From assembly GCF_013374095.1 (NCBI RefSeq), contig NZ_AP022672.1, positions 124,001 through 188,000 of the forward strand: DNA of 64,000 nucleotides. The letters run 5' to 3'. The position numbers and the translations under genes are program-made. The notes under the pieces are model-generated. The model saw only the letters and a list, made by a program, of their open reading frames with translations. It did no database searches and was not told the origin of the DNA. Source of the DNA: Sphingomonas sp. HMP6 (GTDB taxonomy: Bacteria > Pseudomonadota > Alphaproteobacteria > Sphingomonadales > Sphingomonadaceae). Positions 51,374 through 60,071 of this stretch are shown piece by piece; within the stretch, counting starts at the first letter, position 1; each line of letters opens with the position of its first letter.

Positions 51374-52113
51374 CCTTGAATGTAGCCAGCGTCCTGAGTG
51401 ACGCCTGGGCCATGGCGAAGCGCGACCGCGAGCTATTGATCGGCGTCGGTGGCGGGCTGATCCTGGTGCCTGAGATTGCACAGGCGATGTTCGTCACCGC
51501 GCCGCCGCCGCTCCCGGCATCGGGTTCGGATACGGTCGCCTTGCAAGCCTGGATCGAGGCAGTGACGATCTGGTCGCGGCAGAACGATCTGCTGCTGTTA
51601 GGCCTCTCGCTCGTTTCGGTGTTCGGCGCACTCGTGCTGTTCCTGCTTTACGCTGATCGTGACCGGCCCCATGTCGCGAGCGCGCTGTCGAGCGCGATCG
51701 GACTCCTGCCGCGCTACGTCCTGCTGGCACTCAGCGTCACGTTCCCGGTGAATATCGCCACTTTGCTGCTGCTGATACCGGGGCTGTACCTCAAGGGGCG
51801 GTTGATGCCGATCGGTCCGCTCTTCGTCGCGGAACGCCCGATCGGTGTGGTCGCGGCATGGCGGCGCAGCTTCGCCTTGACGCGCGGGCACGGGTTGGTG
51901 CTGCTCGCGTTGGCTGCGGTGCCGCTGCTCGGCGGCGATTTGCTCGCAATGCCATTTCAAATGCTCGGCACGGCGATGGACGGCGCGCCGATGGCCAATC
52001 CGATCGTGGCCGCGTTGCTTGATATCGGGGTCGGCCTTGGCCGAACACTCGGCGTAATCGCCGCGATCCTGATCGAAGTCGCGCTTTACCGGCGGCTCAG
52101 CAGCGGCACCTGA
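51370..52113 (+). CDS. Multi-pass membrane protein, paralogue-like partner
   Basis: 247-aa polytopic protein with five or six hydrophobic segments. It shares the plan of its upstream neighbour, including an AAWRRSFALTRGHGLVLLALA segment comparable to FVLTRRIGWKVIGLIL, so the pair may have arisen by duplication and form a complex. Its ATG overlaps the upstream stop (ATGA). Its end overlaps the convergent GNAT gene by 28 bp. Confidence 0.7.
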   Translation: MTLNVASVLSDAWAMAKRDRELLIGVGGGLILVPEIAQAMFVTAPPPLPASGSDTVALQAWIEAVTIWSRQNDLLLLGLSLVSVFGALVLFLLYADRDRPHVASALSSAIGLLPRYVLLALSVTFPVNIATLLLLIPGLYLKGRLMPIGPLFVAERPIGVVAAWRRSFALTRGHGLVLLALAAVPLLGGDLLAMPFQMLGTAMDGAPMANPIVAALLDIGVGLGRTLGVIAAILIEVALYRRLSSGT

Positions 52114-52676
52114 GGCGCGACATCGGGCGGCAGATGCCCGCTGATGCGCGGATCGGGAAAGGTCTCGACCGTGCGCTTGACCGCGACGAATCCCTGCGCG
52201 CGGTAAAAATTGAGCGCCGAGGGATGGTCGAGCGTGCAGGTGTGGACCCATACCCGGTCGATCCCCTTCACCCACGCCCGTGACAGCGCCTCGGCCATCA
52301 GCCAGCGACCGAGACCTTTGCCCGCCAGTTCGGGGATGAGCGCGAAATAGGAGAGCTCGCACGTGCGCGGTTCGCGGAAGTCGAGTTCGAGCATGCCGAC
52401 CTCGATCCCCGCGCGATCGACCACGGCGTAGACCGACACACCCGGATCGTGGATGACGTCGAGCAACTGCCGCTCCGCCATCACCAATCGCGAGAACCAC
52501 AGCCACGGCGCGCCGACTCGCCGGAACAGCGCGCGGTATTTCTCCACGCTCGGCCGGTCCCACGCGACGAGTCGCAGCGGCGAGGACGGGAGCGGGCGCA
52601 GCGGTGGCTTGGTCCGCATCTCCAGCGTCGTGACGATCGTCGCGACCTCGTCGTCGCGGACCGGGATCAGACCCAT
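52086..52676 (-). CDS. GNAT family N-acetyltransferase
   Basis: 196-aa GNAT acetyltransferase. The core has SYFALIPELAGKGLGRWLMA (acetyl-CoA P-loop, E/Q..GKGLG) and HPSALNFYRAQGFVAVKR, preceded by a Pro-rich N-terminal 35 residues. Substrate unknown. It lies just downstream of hemF-trmL on the minus strand but separated by 15 bp, so co-transcription is possible. Confidence 0.85.
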   Translation of the reverse strand: MGLIPVRDDEVATIVTTLEMRTKPPLRPLPSSPLRLVAWDRPSVEKYRALFRRVGAPWLWFSRLVMAERQLLDVIHDPGVSVYAVVDRAGIEVGMLELDFREPRTCELSYFALIPELAGKGLGRWLMAEALSRAWVKGIDRVWVHTCTLDHPSALNFYRAQGFVAVKRTVETFPDPRISGHLPPDVAPQVPLLSRR

Positions 52677-52691
52677 CTCATAACCCCGATG

Positions 52692-53534
52692 TCACGACCA
52701 TGTCGCGAGCGGCGGCAAGCTCATCAGGATCGCATCGATATTACCGCCGGTCTTGAGACCGAACAGCGTTCCGCGATCATAGACCAAGTTGAATTCAGCA
52801 TAGCGCCCGCGCCATTCGAGCATCTGCGCGGTGTCGGCGGGGGTGAAGGGCGTGTTCATCCGCCGCCGCACGATCCGCGGATAGCTGTCGAGAAAGCCAC
52901 GACCGATATCCTTGATGAAGGCGAAATTGGCCGCAAAATCGCCTTCGAGATGATCGCAGAACAGACCGCCGACGCCGCGATGCACCTTCCGATGGGGGAT
53001 GTAGAAATACTCATCCGCCCATTTCGAATAGCGATCGTAATAATCAGCGCCATGCGGGTCGCAGGCGGCCTTCATCACCGCGTGGAAATCGGCGGTATCC
53101 TCGTCATAGGGAAGCGGCGGGTTGAGATCGGCACCGCCGCCGAACCAGCGCTTGGTGGTTACCAGGAAGCGCGTGTTCATGTGCACTGCGGGCACGTGCG
53201 GGTTCGCCATGTGCGCGACCAGGCTGATGCCGGTGGCGAAGAAGGTCGGATCCTCGGCCGCGCCGTGGATCGTTTTCGCGAAGTCGCCCTCGAACGCGCC
53301 GCCGACGGTCGAGACGTTGACCCCGACCTTTTCGAAGACCTTGCCCTTCATTACGCCGCGCACGCCGCCGCCACCGGGGGAGCCATCGGGATTGGGGCGG
53401 TCCCACGGGGTATAGTCGAAGTCGGCGTCCGACCCGGCCTCCCGCTCGATGCTCACGAATTCGGCGCAGATCAGGTCGCGCAAATGTTCGAACCAAGTGC
53501 GTGCTTCTGCCTGTTCCGTGTCGAGTTCGATCAT
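52692..53534 (-). CDS. hemF: Oxygen-dependent coproporphyrinogen-III oxidase
   Basis: 280-aa enzyme that converts coproporphyrinogen III to protoporphyrinogen IX with O2, in the cytoplasm. Signatures include ISLVAHMANPHVPAVHMNTR, WFGGGADLNPPLPYDED and the EFNLVYDRGTLFGLKTGG C-terminal stretch. It is present although the organism's aerobic lifestyle is only inferred. Its ATG overlaps the trmL stop by 4 bases, so the two are translationally coupled. Confidence 0.96.
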   Translation of the reverse strand: MIELDTEQAEARTWFEHLRDLICAEFVSIEREAGSDADFDYTPWDRPNPDGSPGGGGVRGVMKGKVFEKVGVNVSTVGGAFEGDFAKTIHGAAEDPTFFATGISLVAHMANPHVPAVHMNTRFLVTTKRWFGGGADLNPPLPYDEDTADFHAVMKAACDPHGADYYDRYSKWADEYFYIPHRKVHRGVGGLFCDHLEGDFAANFAFIKDIGRGFLDSYPRIVRRRMNTPFTPADTAQMLEWRGRYAEFNLVYDRGTLFGLKTGGNIDAILMSLPPLATWS

Positions 53535-53980
53535 TCCGGCCACCCTTGTGTTTGTCGTAACGCTTCGGCGAGCGCGATTCCCGCCGCGACCGCGACATTC
53601 AGCGAACGCATCCCCGCCGCAAGTGGAATCCGCACCTGAACGTCGGCGCGCGCGTGAACATCGTCGGGAACGCCGCTCCCCTCCGATCCCATCAGCAGCA
53701 CATCGTCGGCGCGGAATTCCGCCGAATCGAGTCGCACGCCGCCGCGGGTGGTCAGCAAGACGATGCGACCGGCGACCTGAGCGTGGAACGCGTCCCAATC
53801 GGCATGGCGACGCACGTCGACGACATGGGCATAATCCATGCCGGAGCGGGCAAGCGCCTTTTCGCTCCAGGTGAAACTGGTCGGCTCGATCACGTCGATT
53901 CCCGTGTCAAGGCACGCGCCGAGGCGCAGAATGGCACCGACGTTTCCGGCGATTTCGGGTTGGTACAGGGCAATACGCAT
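53531..53980 (-). CDS. trmL: tRNA (cytidine/uridine-34 2'-O)-methyltransferase
   Basis: 149-aa SPOUT methyltransferase for the wobble ribose of leucine tRNAs. The N-terminal MRIALYQPEIAGNVGAILR, the central DVIEPTSFTWS and the knotted C-terminal MGSEGSGVP and AGMRSLNVAVAAGIAL are characteristic. Start ATG at 53980 with AGGGAA upstream is favoured over an ATG 5 codons earlier. It is upstream of hemF and divergent from the bc1 operon. Confidence 0.93.
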   Translation of the reverse strand: MRIALYQPEIAGNVGAILRLGACLDTGIDVIEPTSFTWSEKALARSGMDYAHVVDVRRHADWDAFHAQVAGRIVLLTTRGGVRLDSAEFRADDVLLMGSEGSGVPDDVHARADVQVRIPLAAGMRSLNVAVAAGIALAEALRQTQGWPE

Positions 53981-54176
53981 TTTCCCTGATATCACCGCTT
54001 AAAAAGATGGCAAAATCCTGTTGGCAAAATGGCCCTCTCGCGTCTAACAGGGCGACAAGTGCCGCCACTCGTGCGGCGCGTGAGGCATCCCCGCGCATCC
54101 TTCGCGGGTGGCCATGTCGAATTTTTCGTTCATCCGCGCCGCATTCGGCGGGCGGGCGAAGTGCAAGGGCAAGTGG

Positions 54177-54764
54177 ATGGCAAGCGGAAATACCCTCGAA
54201 ATTCCCAGTCAGCACGAAGTGAGCACGCACGGGGCGCATCCCGAAGGCGAACCACGCCGTCGCGATTTCCTGAGCATCGCTGCGGTCAGTGCCGCCGGTG
54301 TCGGCGCGATCGCGATCGTCGTGCCACTGGTCAACCAGATGAACCCATCGGCCGACGTGCTCGCGCTGTCGACCACCGATGTCGATCTGTCGAAGATCGA
54401 AGCCGGGCAGGGCATCACGGTCTCCTTCCGAAAACAGCCGCTGTTCGTGCGCAACCTGACGCCAGTGGAAATCGCTGAGGCCGACAAGGTCGACGTGAAG
54501 TCGCTGCGCGACCCGGAGACGCTCGAACAGCGCACCAAGGGTCAGAAGAACTGGCTCGTCACGCTCGGCGTCTGCACCCACCTTGGCTGCATCCCGCAGG
54601 GGATCACCAGTGGCGAAGATCGCGGCCAATATGGCGGCTATTTCTGTCCGTGCCACGGTTCGCAATACGACACCGCTGCGCGCATTCGCAAAGGTCCGGC
54701 CCCGAAAAATCTCGCGGTGCCCGACTATAAGTTCACATCACCGACAACGATAACGGTGGGTTGA
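54177..54764 (+). CDS. petA: Ubiquinol-cytochrome c reductase Rieske subunit
   Basis: 195-aa Rieske iron-sulfur protein of complex III in the inner membrane. A twin-arginine [15 protein letters not shown] signal-anchor (about 25-50) precedes the soluble domain; the [2Fe-2S] ligands are in CTHLGC and CPCHGS. The start is placed at 54177, where AAGGG lies 9 bases upstream; an earlier in-frame ATG at 54108 has no such site. petB follows after 11 bp. Confidence 0.94.
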   Translation: MASGNTLEIPSQHEVSTHGAHPEGEPRRRDFLSIAAVSAAGVGAIAIVVPLVNQMNPSADVLALSTTDVDLSKIEAGQGITVSFRKQPLFVRNLTPVEIAEADKVDVKSLRDPETLEQRTKGQKNWLVTLGVCTHLGCIPQGITSGEDRGQYGGYFCPCHGSQYDTAARIRKGPAPKNLAVPDYKFTSPTTITVG

Positions 54765-54775
54765 GGACAACGGAT

Positions 54776-56083
54776 ATGAGCTTCCCCTGGGCCAAGCATT
54801 ACGCGCCGTCTAACGGCTTCACCAAGTGGATCGATGAGCGCTTGCCGCTCCCGCGTCTGGTTTATGGCGCGGTCGGTGCGGGTTACCCCGTGCCGCGCAA
54901 CCTCAACTATTTCTGGAACTTCGGCGTGCTCGCGGGTGCGGCGCTTGGTATTCAGATCATCACCGGCATCGTGCTGGCGATGCATTATGCGGCCAATGGC
55001 GGCGTGGCGTTCGATTCGGTCGAACACATCATGCGCGACGTCAACGCCGGCTGGTTCCTGCGCTATGCGCACGCGAACGGCGCCTCGATGTTCTTCATCG
55101 TCGTCTACATCCACATTTTCCGCGGCCTTTTCTACGGATCGTACAAGGCTCCGCGGGAGATGATCTGGCTGCTCGGCGTCACGATCTTCTTGCTCATGAT
55201 GGCCACCGCCTTCATGGGCTATGTCCTTCCCTGGGGTCAGATGAGCTTCTGGGGCGCGCAGGTGATCACCGGCTTCTTCTCGGCGATACCCGTGGTAGGC
55301 GAATCGATCCGCATCTGGCTGCTTGGCGGATATGCGCCCGACAACGCCGCGCTCAACCGCTTCTTCTCGCTCCACTATCTGCTGCCGTTCGTGATTGCGG
55401 GCGTCATCATCCTGCACATCTGGGCGCTGCACATTCCGGGTTCGAACAACCCGACCGGCGTGGACGTAAAGGGCGAGCAGGACACGGTTCCGTTCCATCC
55501 TTACTATACCGCCAAGGACGGCTTCGGGCTCGGCGTGTTCCTGTTCATTTTCGCGTCGCTGATCTTCTTCGCGCCAAATTTGCTCGGCCACCCCGACAAC
55601 TACATCCCGGCCAATTCGCTTTCGACACCGGCGCACATCGTTCCGGAATGGTATTTCTGGCCGTTCTACGCGATCCTGCGCGCCTTCACCGTTGACTTCG
55701 TGTTCGTGCCCGCAAAGCTGCTCGGCGTGCTCGCGATGTTCGGGTCGATCCTGCTGCTGTTCTTCCTCCCATGGCTGGACAGCTCGCCGGTGCGCTCGTC
55801 CAATTATCGCCCGACCTACCGCATCTTCTTTTGGGTGCTGGTGGCCGATATCGCGGTGCTGGGTTGGTGCGGTGGTTCGGCGGCGACGCCGGGTATCGTC
55901 ATGGCGAGCCAGATCAGCGCGGCTTATTATTTCGCGCACTTCCTCATCATCCTGCCCATCGTTTCGCGGATGGAGCGTCCGCGGCCATTGCCCAACTCGA
56001 TCACCGAGGCGGTTCTGGCGAAGAAGGGTGGCACGTCGCCGGCACATACCGCATTCAGCGGTAGCCCGGTTCCGGCTGAATAA
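54776..56083 (+). CDS. petB: Cytochrome b of the bc1 complex
   Basis: 435-aa integral membrane subunit with two b hemes and both quinone sites. Eight helices are visible; heme-ligating histidines lie in helices beginning [18 protein letters not shown] and [16 protein letters not shown]. The Qo-site signature PEW appears in [17 protein letters not shown] lies 8 bases upstream of the ATG at 54776. It is between Rieske and cytochrome c1 genes, the standard petABC order, and not split into b and subunit IV. Confidence 0.96.
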   Translation: MSFPWAKHYAPSNGFTKWIDERLPLPRLVYGAVGAGYPVPRNLNYFWNFGVLAGAALGIQIITGIVLAMHYAANGGVAFDSVEHIMRDVNAGWFLRYAHANGASMFFIVVYIHIFRGLFYGSYKAPREMIWLLGVTIFLLMMATAFMGYVLPWGQMSFWGAQVITGFFSAIPVVGESIRIWLLGGYAPDNAALNRFFSLHYLLPFVIAGVIILHIWALHIPGSNNPTGVDVKGEQDTVPFHPYYTAKDGFGLGVFLFIFASLIFFAPNLLGHPDNYIPANSLSTPAHIVPEWYFWPFYAILRAFTVDFVFVPAKLLGVLAMFGSILLLFFLPWLDSSPVRSSNYRPTYRIFFWVLVADIAVLGWCGGSAATPGIVMASQISAAYYFAHFLIILPIVSRMERPRPLPNSITEAVLAKKGGTSPAHTAFSGSPVPAE

Positions 56084-56098
56084 AGGGTTATACGAGCA

Positions 56099-56917
56099 AT
56101 GCTTCGCGCAATCGCAATCCTCATCGGGGCCGGCATCGTTGCCGTCCTGGCCTGGGCGCTGTTCTGGTCGGTTCAGGGCTACATCACTGATCCCCCGGCT
56201 GAAACCGCAGCAGAGGAATTCCATCTCCATCCCAAGGAAGTCGCACTGGCTTCCAACGGCCTGCTCGGCACGTATGACAACCGCCAGCTGCAGCGCGGGC
56301 TGCAGGTGTACAAGGAAGTCTGCGCCAACTGCCATTCGCTCAAGCACGTCGCTTTCCGCGACCTGACGCAGATCGGCTATTCGGCGGCACAGGTGAAGAA
56401 GTTCGCGGCCGATTGGGCGACCAAGGCCAAGGACGTCGATCCGAAGTCGGGCGACACGGTCGAACGGCCGAACACGCCAGCCGACTATTTCCCGACCGTT
56501 TATTATCCCGGTCAGGGCAATCCGCCAGATCTCTCGTTGATCACCAAGGCGCGGCATGATGGCCCGGCCTATGTCTACTCGCTGCTGACCGGCTATGGCG
56601 AACCGCCGGCCGAGATGCTGAAGAAGTATCCGGATGCAAAGACCCCCGACGGGCTCTATTTCAACCGCTACTTCCCGACGTTGAACCTCGCGATGCCGCC
56701 ACCGCTCGCGCAGGACGGTCAGGTGACGTATCTCGACGGCACAAAGCCGACCGTGAAGCAGATGTCGGCCGACGTTTCGGCGTTCCTGGCGTGGGCAGCG
56801 GAGCCGAACCTGCCGACCCGGCATGGCTATGGTCTCGCGGTCCTGGCGTTTATCGCCTTCTTCACGCTGCTTACCTACGGCGCGTACCAGAACATCTGGC
56901 GCGACATTAAGCACTGA
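56099..56917 (+). CDS. petC: Cytochrome c1
   Basis: 272-aa membrane-anchored c1 subunit. The N-terminal hydrophobic segment (about 4-25) acts as signal or anchor, CANCH (VCANCHSLKHV, near residue 75-79) binds heme c, and the methionine ligand is in LAMPPPLAQDG. A C-terminal helix (LAVLAFIAFFTLLTYGAY) anchors it with a short cytoplasmic tail. It follows petB by 15 bp. Confidence 0.95.
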   Translation: MLRAIAILIGAGIVAVLAWALFWSVQGYITDPPAETAAEEFHLHPKEVALASNGLLGTYDNRQLQRGLQVYKEVCANCHSLKHVAFRDLTQIGYSAAQVKKFAADWATKAKDVDPKSGDTVERPNTPADYFPTVYYPGQGNPPDLSLITKARHDGPAYVYSLLTGYGEPPAEMLKKYPDAKTPDGLYFNRYFPTLNLAMPPPLAQDGQVTYLDGTKPTVKQMSADVSAFLAWAAEPNLPTRHGYGLAVLAFIAFFTLLTYGAYQNIWRDIKH

Positions 56918-57006
56918 GACTGGAACGACCCGCCCCTCCATTGTCGTCTTCGCCAAAGCGGGGATGATCATGGGGGGGCTAGTCGAGAGTAGCGAGCGAG
57001 GGCTTC

Positions 57007-57555
57007 GTGGCCGACACTGACGACCGCAACGCCGATCTCCGCGCGCTGATCCGCACGATCCCGGACTTTCCCAAGCCCGGCATCCAGTTCCGTGACATCA
57101 CCACGCTGCTGCTCGATCCCGCAGGCTTCGCCGCCGCGATCGAACGCATGGCAGCCGCGACGCACGGCCCGGTCGATCTTGTTGCCGGGATTGAGGCGCG
57201 CGGCTTCATCTTCGCCGCAGCCCTGGCCGCCCCGCTCAACGCGGGCGTTCTGCTGATCCGCAAGGACGGCAAACTCCCCGGCGCGACGATCGCCGAGGAT
57301 TATGCGCTGGAATATGGCACCGACCGGATCGCGATGCATGAGGACGCGCTCGTCCCCGGCCAGCGCGTTCTGCTGGTCGACGATTTGATCGCCACCGGCG
57401 GCACCGCACGGGCCGCAGTCCGGCTGCTACGCAAGGCCGGCGCGGTGGTGGAGCAATCGCAATTCCTGGTTGATCTGCCCGAACTCGGCGGCGCTGAGGC
57501 GCTTCGTGCCGACGGACTGACGGTCGACTCGCTGGTGGCGTTCGAGGGGCACTGA
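57007..57555 (+). CDS. apt: Adenine phosphoribosyltransferase
   Basis: 182-aa purine salvage enzyme: adenine plus PRPP gives AMP. Motifs are IPDFPKPGIQFRDITTLL, VAGIEARGFIF and the PRPP loop VLLVDDLIATGGT. The start is the GTG at 57007, with GAGGG a few bases upstream. It is 89 bp after petC with no terminator visible, so may be partly co-transcribed. Confidence 0.95.
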   Translation: MADTDDRNADLRALIRTIPDFPKPGIQFRDITTLLLDPAGFAAAIERMAAATHGPVDLVAGIEARGFIFAAALAAPLNAGVLLIRKDGKLPGATIAEDYALEYGTDRIAMHEDALVPGQRVLLVDDLIATGGTARAAVRLLRKAGAVVEQSQFLVDLPELGGAEALRADGLTVDSLVAFEGH

Positions 57556-57633
57556 TCCGCGGCGCGGAACGCGCGGCACCGTCGATCGTTGACTTTCCGA
57601 AGCGCGCTCGGCTCGAGCGCCAAGGAACCGCCC

Positions 57634-57996
57634 ATGTCGATCGTCAAACTTTCGCTCGCCGCCGCAGCCTTGCTTTCGGCTGGCGCCCTGTCGGGCTGTA
57701 ATGACGGCTACGGCTATGGCGGCGTCTCGGCGGGGTACGGCGTCGCGAACACGTGGGACCCATATTACGGTGGCTATCGCGCCGATCCCTATTGGGGCTG
57801 GAACAACGACTTCTATTATCCCGGCACCGGTATCTACGTATACGACCGGCAGAACGTTCGCCGCCGCTGGAACCCGCAGCAGCGCGGCTATTGGCAAGGG
57901 CGCAATCAGACATGGCGTGGCGCTGGCCGCGAGATTCGGCCGATGTGGCGCGATTATGGGGTGCAGGGCCGCCCCGGTCGCGGCCGCCGACGCTAA
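57634..57996 (+). CDS. Tyr/Gly/Arg-rich small lipoprotein
   Basis: 120-aa lipoprotein: signal ends at lipobox ALSGC (Cys near residue 22). The mature part begins NDGYGYGGVSAGYG, is rich in Tyr, Trp and Gly up to about 75, then becomes basic (RQNVRRRWNPQQRG, ending RPGRGRRR). The pattern suggests an envelope-bound, possibly polysaccharide- or LPS-associated protein. No family is assigned. The ATG at 57634 has AAGGA upstream. It overlaps the convergent MaoC gene by 4 bases. Confidence 0.7.
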   Translation: MSIVKLSLAAAALLSAGALSGCNDGYGYGGVSAGYGVANTWDPYYGGYRADPYWGWNNDFYYPGTGIYVYDRQNVRRRWNPQQRGYWQGRNQTWRGAGREIRPMWRDYGVQGRPGRGRRR

Positions 57997-58442
57997 GCGG
58001 TCGGGCGCGTGCTGATCAGCCCGATCGAAACGACCGTCATCACCGCGACGTCGTCCTGATTGCGCACCGTCATTCTGCTGCGATAGCTTCCCATCTCGGG
58101 CCGGCTTTGCGAGGCGCGTTTGTCGATGATCTCGCTTTCGCATCGCAGGGTGTCACCAGGATAGACGGGCTTTAGCCAGCGCAGTTCATCGATTCCCGGT
58201 GATCCCAGACCAGCCTGTTGCGTGGCCTTCATCTGTTCGACCAGCATCGCCATCATCATCGCGCAGGTGTGCCATCCGCTGGCCGACAGCCGCCCGAAAT
58301 GGGTCTGCGCGGCGGCCTCGTCCGACAAGTGAAAGGGTTGCGGGTCATAGCGCTCTGCAAACGCCACGACCTCGTCGCGCGTTACCGCATAGTGACCGAA
58401 TGACGCCGTCGCGCCGACTTCCAGATCTTCGAAATAGTGCAT
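57993..58442 (-). CDS. MaoC-like hot-dog-fold hydratase
   Basis: 149-aa single hot-dog domain of the MaoC/R-hydratase family. The catalytic region is AERYDPQPFHLSDEAA with the conserved Asp-His arrangement, followed by FGRLSASGWHTCAMM. It probably hydrates an enoyl-CoA; substrate unknown. Short form without a second domain. No operon partner is obvious: it faces the lipoprotein gene and has the ENPP gene downstream. Confidence 0.85.
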   Translation of the reverse strand: MHYFEDLEVGATASFGHYAVTRDEVVAFAERYDPQPFHLSDEAAAQTHFGRLSASGWHTCAMMMAMLVEQMKATQQAGLGSPGIDELRWLKPVYPGDTLRCESEIIDKRASQSRPEMGSYRSRMTVRNQDDVAVMTVVSIGLISTRPTA

Positions 58443-58480
58443 CGCCGATATGTCGAGCGGCGCGAGTCCAAACGCAAGCG

Positions 58481-59755
58481 CTACTTGGCGAGCGCCGCGC
58501 GGAACGGGGCGTCATTGCCGTCTAGCCCGGTGCCAGCCGGTAGCCCCAGCAGATCGCGGAGCAACGGCGCGACATCGACATTGTCGAACGGTGCCAATGT
58601 TCCGGCCTGTTTGATCGCGGGGCCACTCGCGATGAACAGCGCCGCCATATCGGGCGCGAAATTGTCATAGCCGTGATTGCCGCGCCCACCCGCTTCCCTG
58701 GGTGCGGTCTTCGCTAGCAGCCAGCCGGTTTCGGCGAGACAAAAATAGGGCGGGATACGCGCGTTGGTCCCGTACCGCAGCCGCGCGGGGATGTCGGCCT
58801 TGCGCCAGCATTCGAAATGCGCGTGCTTGCCAAGCAACGCCTTTTCCAGAGCGGGCTGATGGCCTTCGACGGGATAGAAACTGGCAAACGGCCCGGATTC
58901 GAACAGCCGGTAATCCGCCGGGTCTGCGATGGTATCCAGCGCGACCGTCCGTTCCGGACTCGTCATGGCCATGCCGTGATCCGCGACGATCACAAGGTTG
59001 GCGGGTTGGCCAAGCCCGCGCAACCCTGCCACCAGATCGCCGATCATGCCGTCGACATCGACCACGGCGGCGGTCGTTTCGGGCGCATCGGGACCATAAG
59101 TGTGTCCCGCGCTGTCGATCGTGTCGAAATAGAGCGTCAGGAATTTTGGCCGCGTCGCCGCCGGCCGCCGCAACCAGTCGAGCGCCCCTGCCACGCGCTG
59201 CGCGGGCGGTACTTCGATGTCATAGGGCCACCAATCCTCTGCACGCATGCCGCCGACCGGCTTCTTGTCCTTCGCCTTGGTGCCGCCCCACGCCACGTTC
59301 GATCCCGGCCAGAACATCGTGGCGCTGCGCACCCCGGCGCGCTCCGCCGTCACCCAGATCGGCTCGGCGGCGTTCCACCAGAACGGATCTTGCGAGTCCG
59401 CCATGGTGAACTTCACGCCGGGCAGCGCTGCGTCCTCCATCGCATTCGAGACGATCCCGCTTCGGTCCGGGCGCAATCCGGTGACCAGCGTCCAGTGATT
59501 GGGGAAGGTCTTGGAGGGAAAGCTTGGCCGCATCGCCGCGCTGATCCCGCTCTTCGCCAACGCATCGAGGTTCGGGGTCACGCCGCGGTTGCGATAGTCC
59601 GGCCTGAACCCGTCGATCGAGATGAGGATGGTCACCGGCGCGCGAACCTCCCTCACCGCCGTGGTCGGGGCGGGTGGCCCAGCCAGCGGCGGCGTGACGC
59701 ATGCTTGCAGGGCGGCGCACAAGGCGGCGGCGAAGATACGGGTGGTCCAGCGCAT
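58481..59755 (-). CDS. ENPP-like nucleotide pyrophosphatase/phosphodiesterase, lipoprotein
   Basis: 424-aa exported metallo-phosphodiesterase of the ectonucleotide pyrophosphatase/phosphodiesterase family (alkaline phosphatase superfamily). A lipoprotein signal ends at ALQAC. ISIDGFRPDYRN gives the first metal Asp, SFPSKTFPNHWTLVTG contains the nucleophilic Thr, DTIDSAGHTYGPD and VIVADHGMA give further metal ligands. It may recycle nucleotides or act on phosphodiester lipids. The ATG at 59755 has GAGG upstream; earlier ATGs extend the frame but lack a site. Confidence 0.87.
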   Translation of the reverse strand: MRWTTRIFAAALCAALQACVTPPLAGPPAPTTAVREVRAPVTILISIDGFRPDYRNRGVTPNLDALAKSGISAAMRPSFPSKTFPNHWTLVTGLRPDRSGIVSNAMEDAALPGVKFTMADSQDPFWWNAAEPIWVTAERAGVRSATMFWPGSNVAWGGTKAKDKKPVGGMRAEDWWPYDIEVPPAQRVAGALDWLRRPAATRPKFLTLYFDTIDSAGHTYGPDAPETTAAVVDVDGMIGDLVAGLRGLGQPANLVIVADHGMAMTSPERTVALDTIADPADYRLFESGPFASFYPVEGHQPALEKALLGKHAHFECWRKADIPARLRYGTNARIPPYFCLAETGWLLAKTAPREAGGRGNHGYDNFAPDMAALFIASGPAIKQAGTLAPFDNVDVAPLLRDLLGLPAGTGLDGNDAPFRAALAK

Positions 59756-59836
59756 GGGCGTCCTCATGCTGCGAATGTGCGTCAAGCTCATGACAGCTTC
59801 AGGGGCCGAGCGACACCTTTGCGAACACGCTGACAC

Positions 59837-60043
59837 TCAGCAGAAAGCGGCCATCGGCCGCATCCAGCGCGGGGGCTTGTCATCCACGCCGCCCGCACCG
59901 CCGAGCGGGAGCGCGACCGGCCCGACCAGCGGCATCCGGTACGCATAGCCAGCCTCGCGCTTGCGCACACCGAATTTGCGGTGGTGCAACGGATCCGGCG
60001 GTTTCGGAAACAGCTTGTCATTCGCGACATTCTCAGCGGGCAT
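59837..60043 (-). CDS. Possible small protein between ychF and the ENPP gene
   Basis: 68-aa frame (MPAENVANDKLFPKPPDPLH start, ending MRPMAAFC) in the 316-bp gap. Third positions are G or C in about three quarters of its codons, as in neighbouring genes, but no ribosome-binding site is visible and no family is recognised. It may be a small gene, the remnant of a longer one, or chance. The rest of the gap (59756-59836 and 60044-60071) shows nothing else. Confidence 0.3.
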   Translation of the reverse strand: MPAENVANDKLFPKPPDPLHHRKFGVRKREAGYAYRMPLVGPVALPLGGAGGVDDKPPRWMRPMAAFC

Positions 60044-60071
60044 GCTGGCGCACGCACCAGCGCGATCGGCA

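Noticed and set aside
54725..56971. 748-aa open frame opposite petB and petC
   Set aside because: It is antisense to two fully conserved bc1 genes and shows only charged low-complexity sequence.
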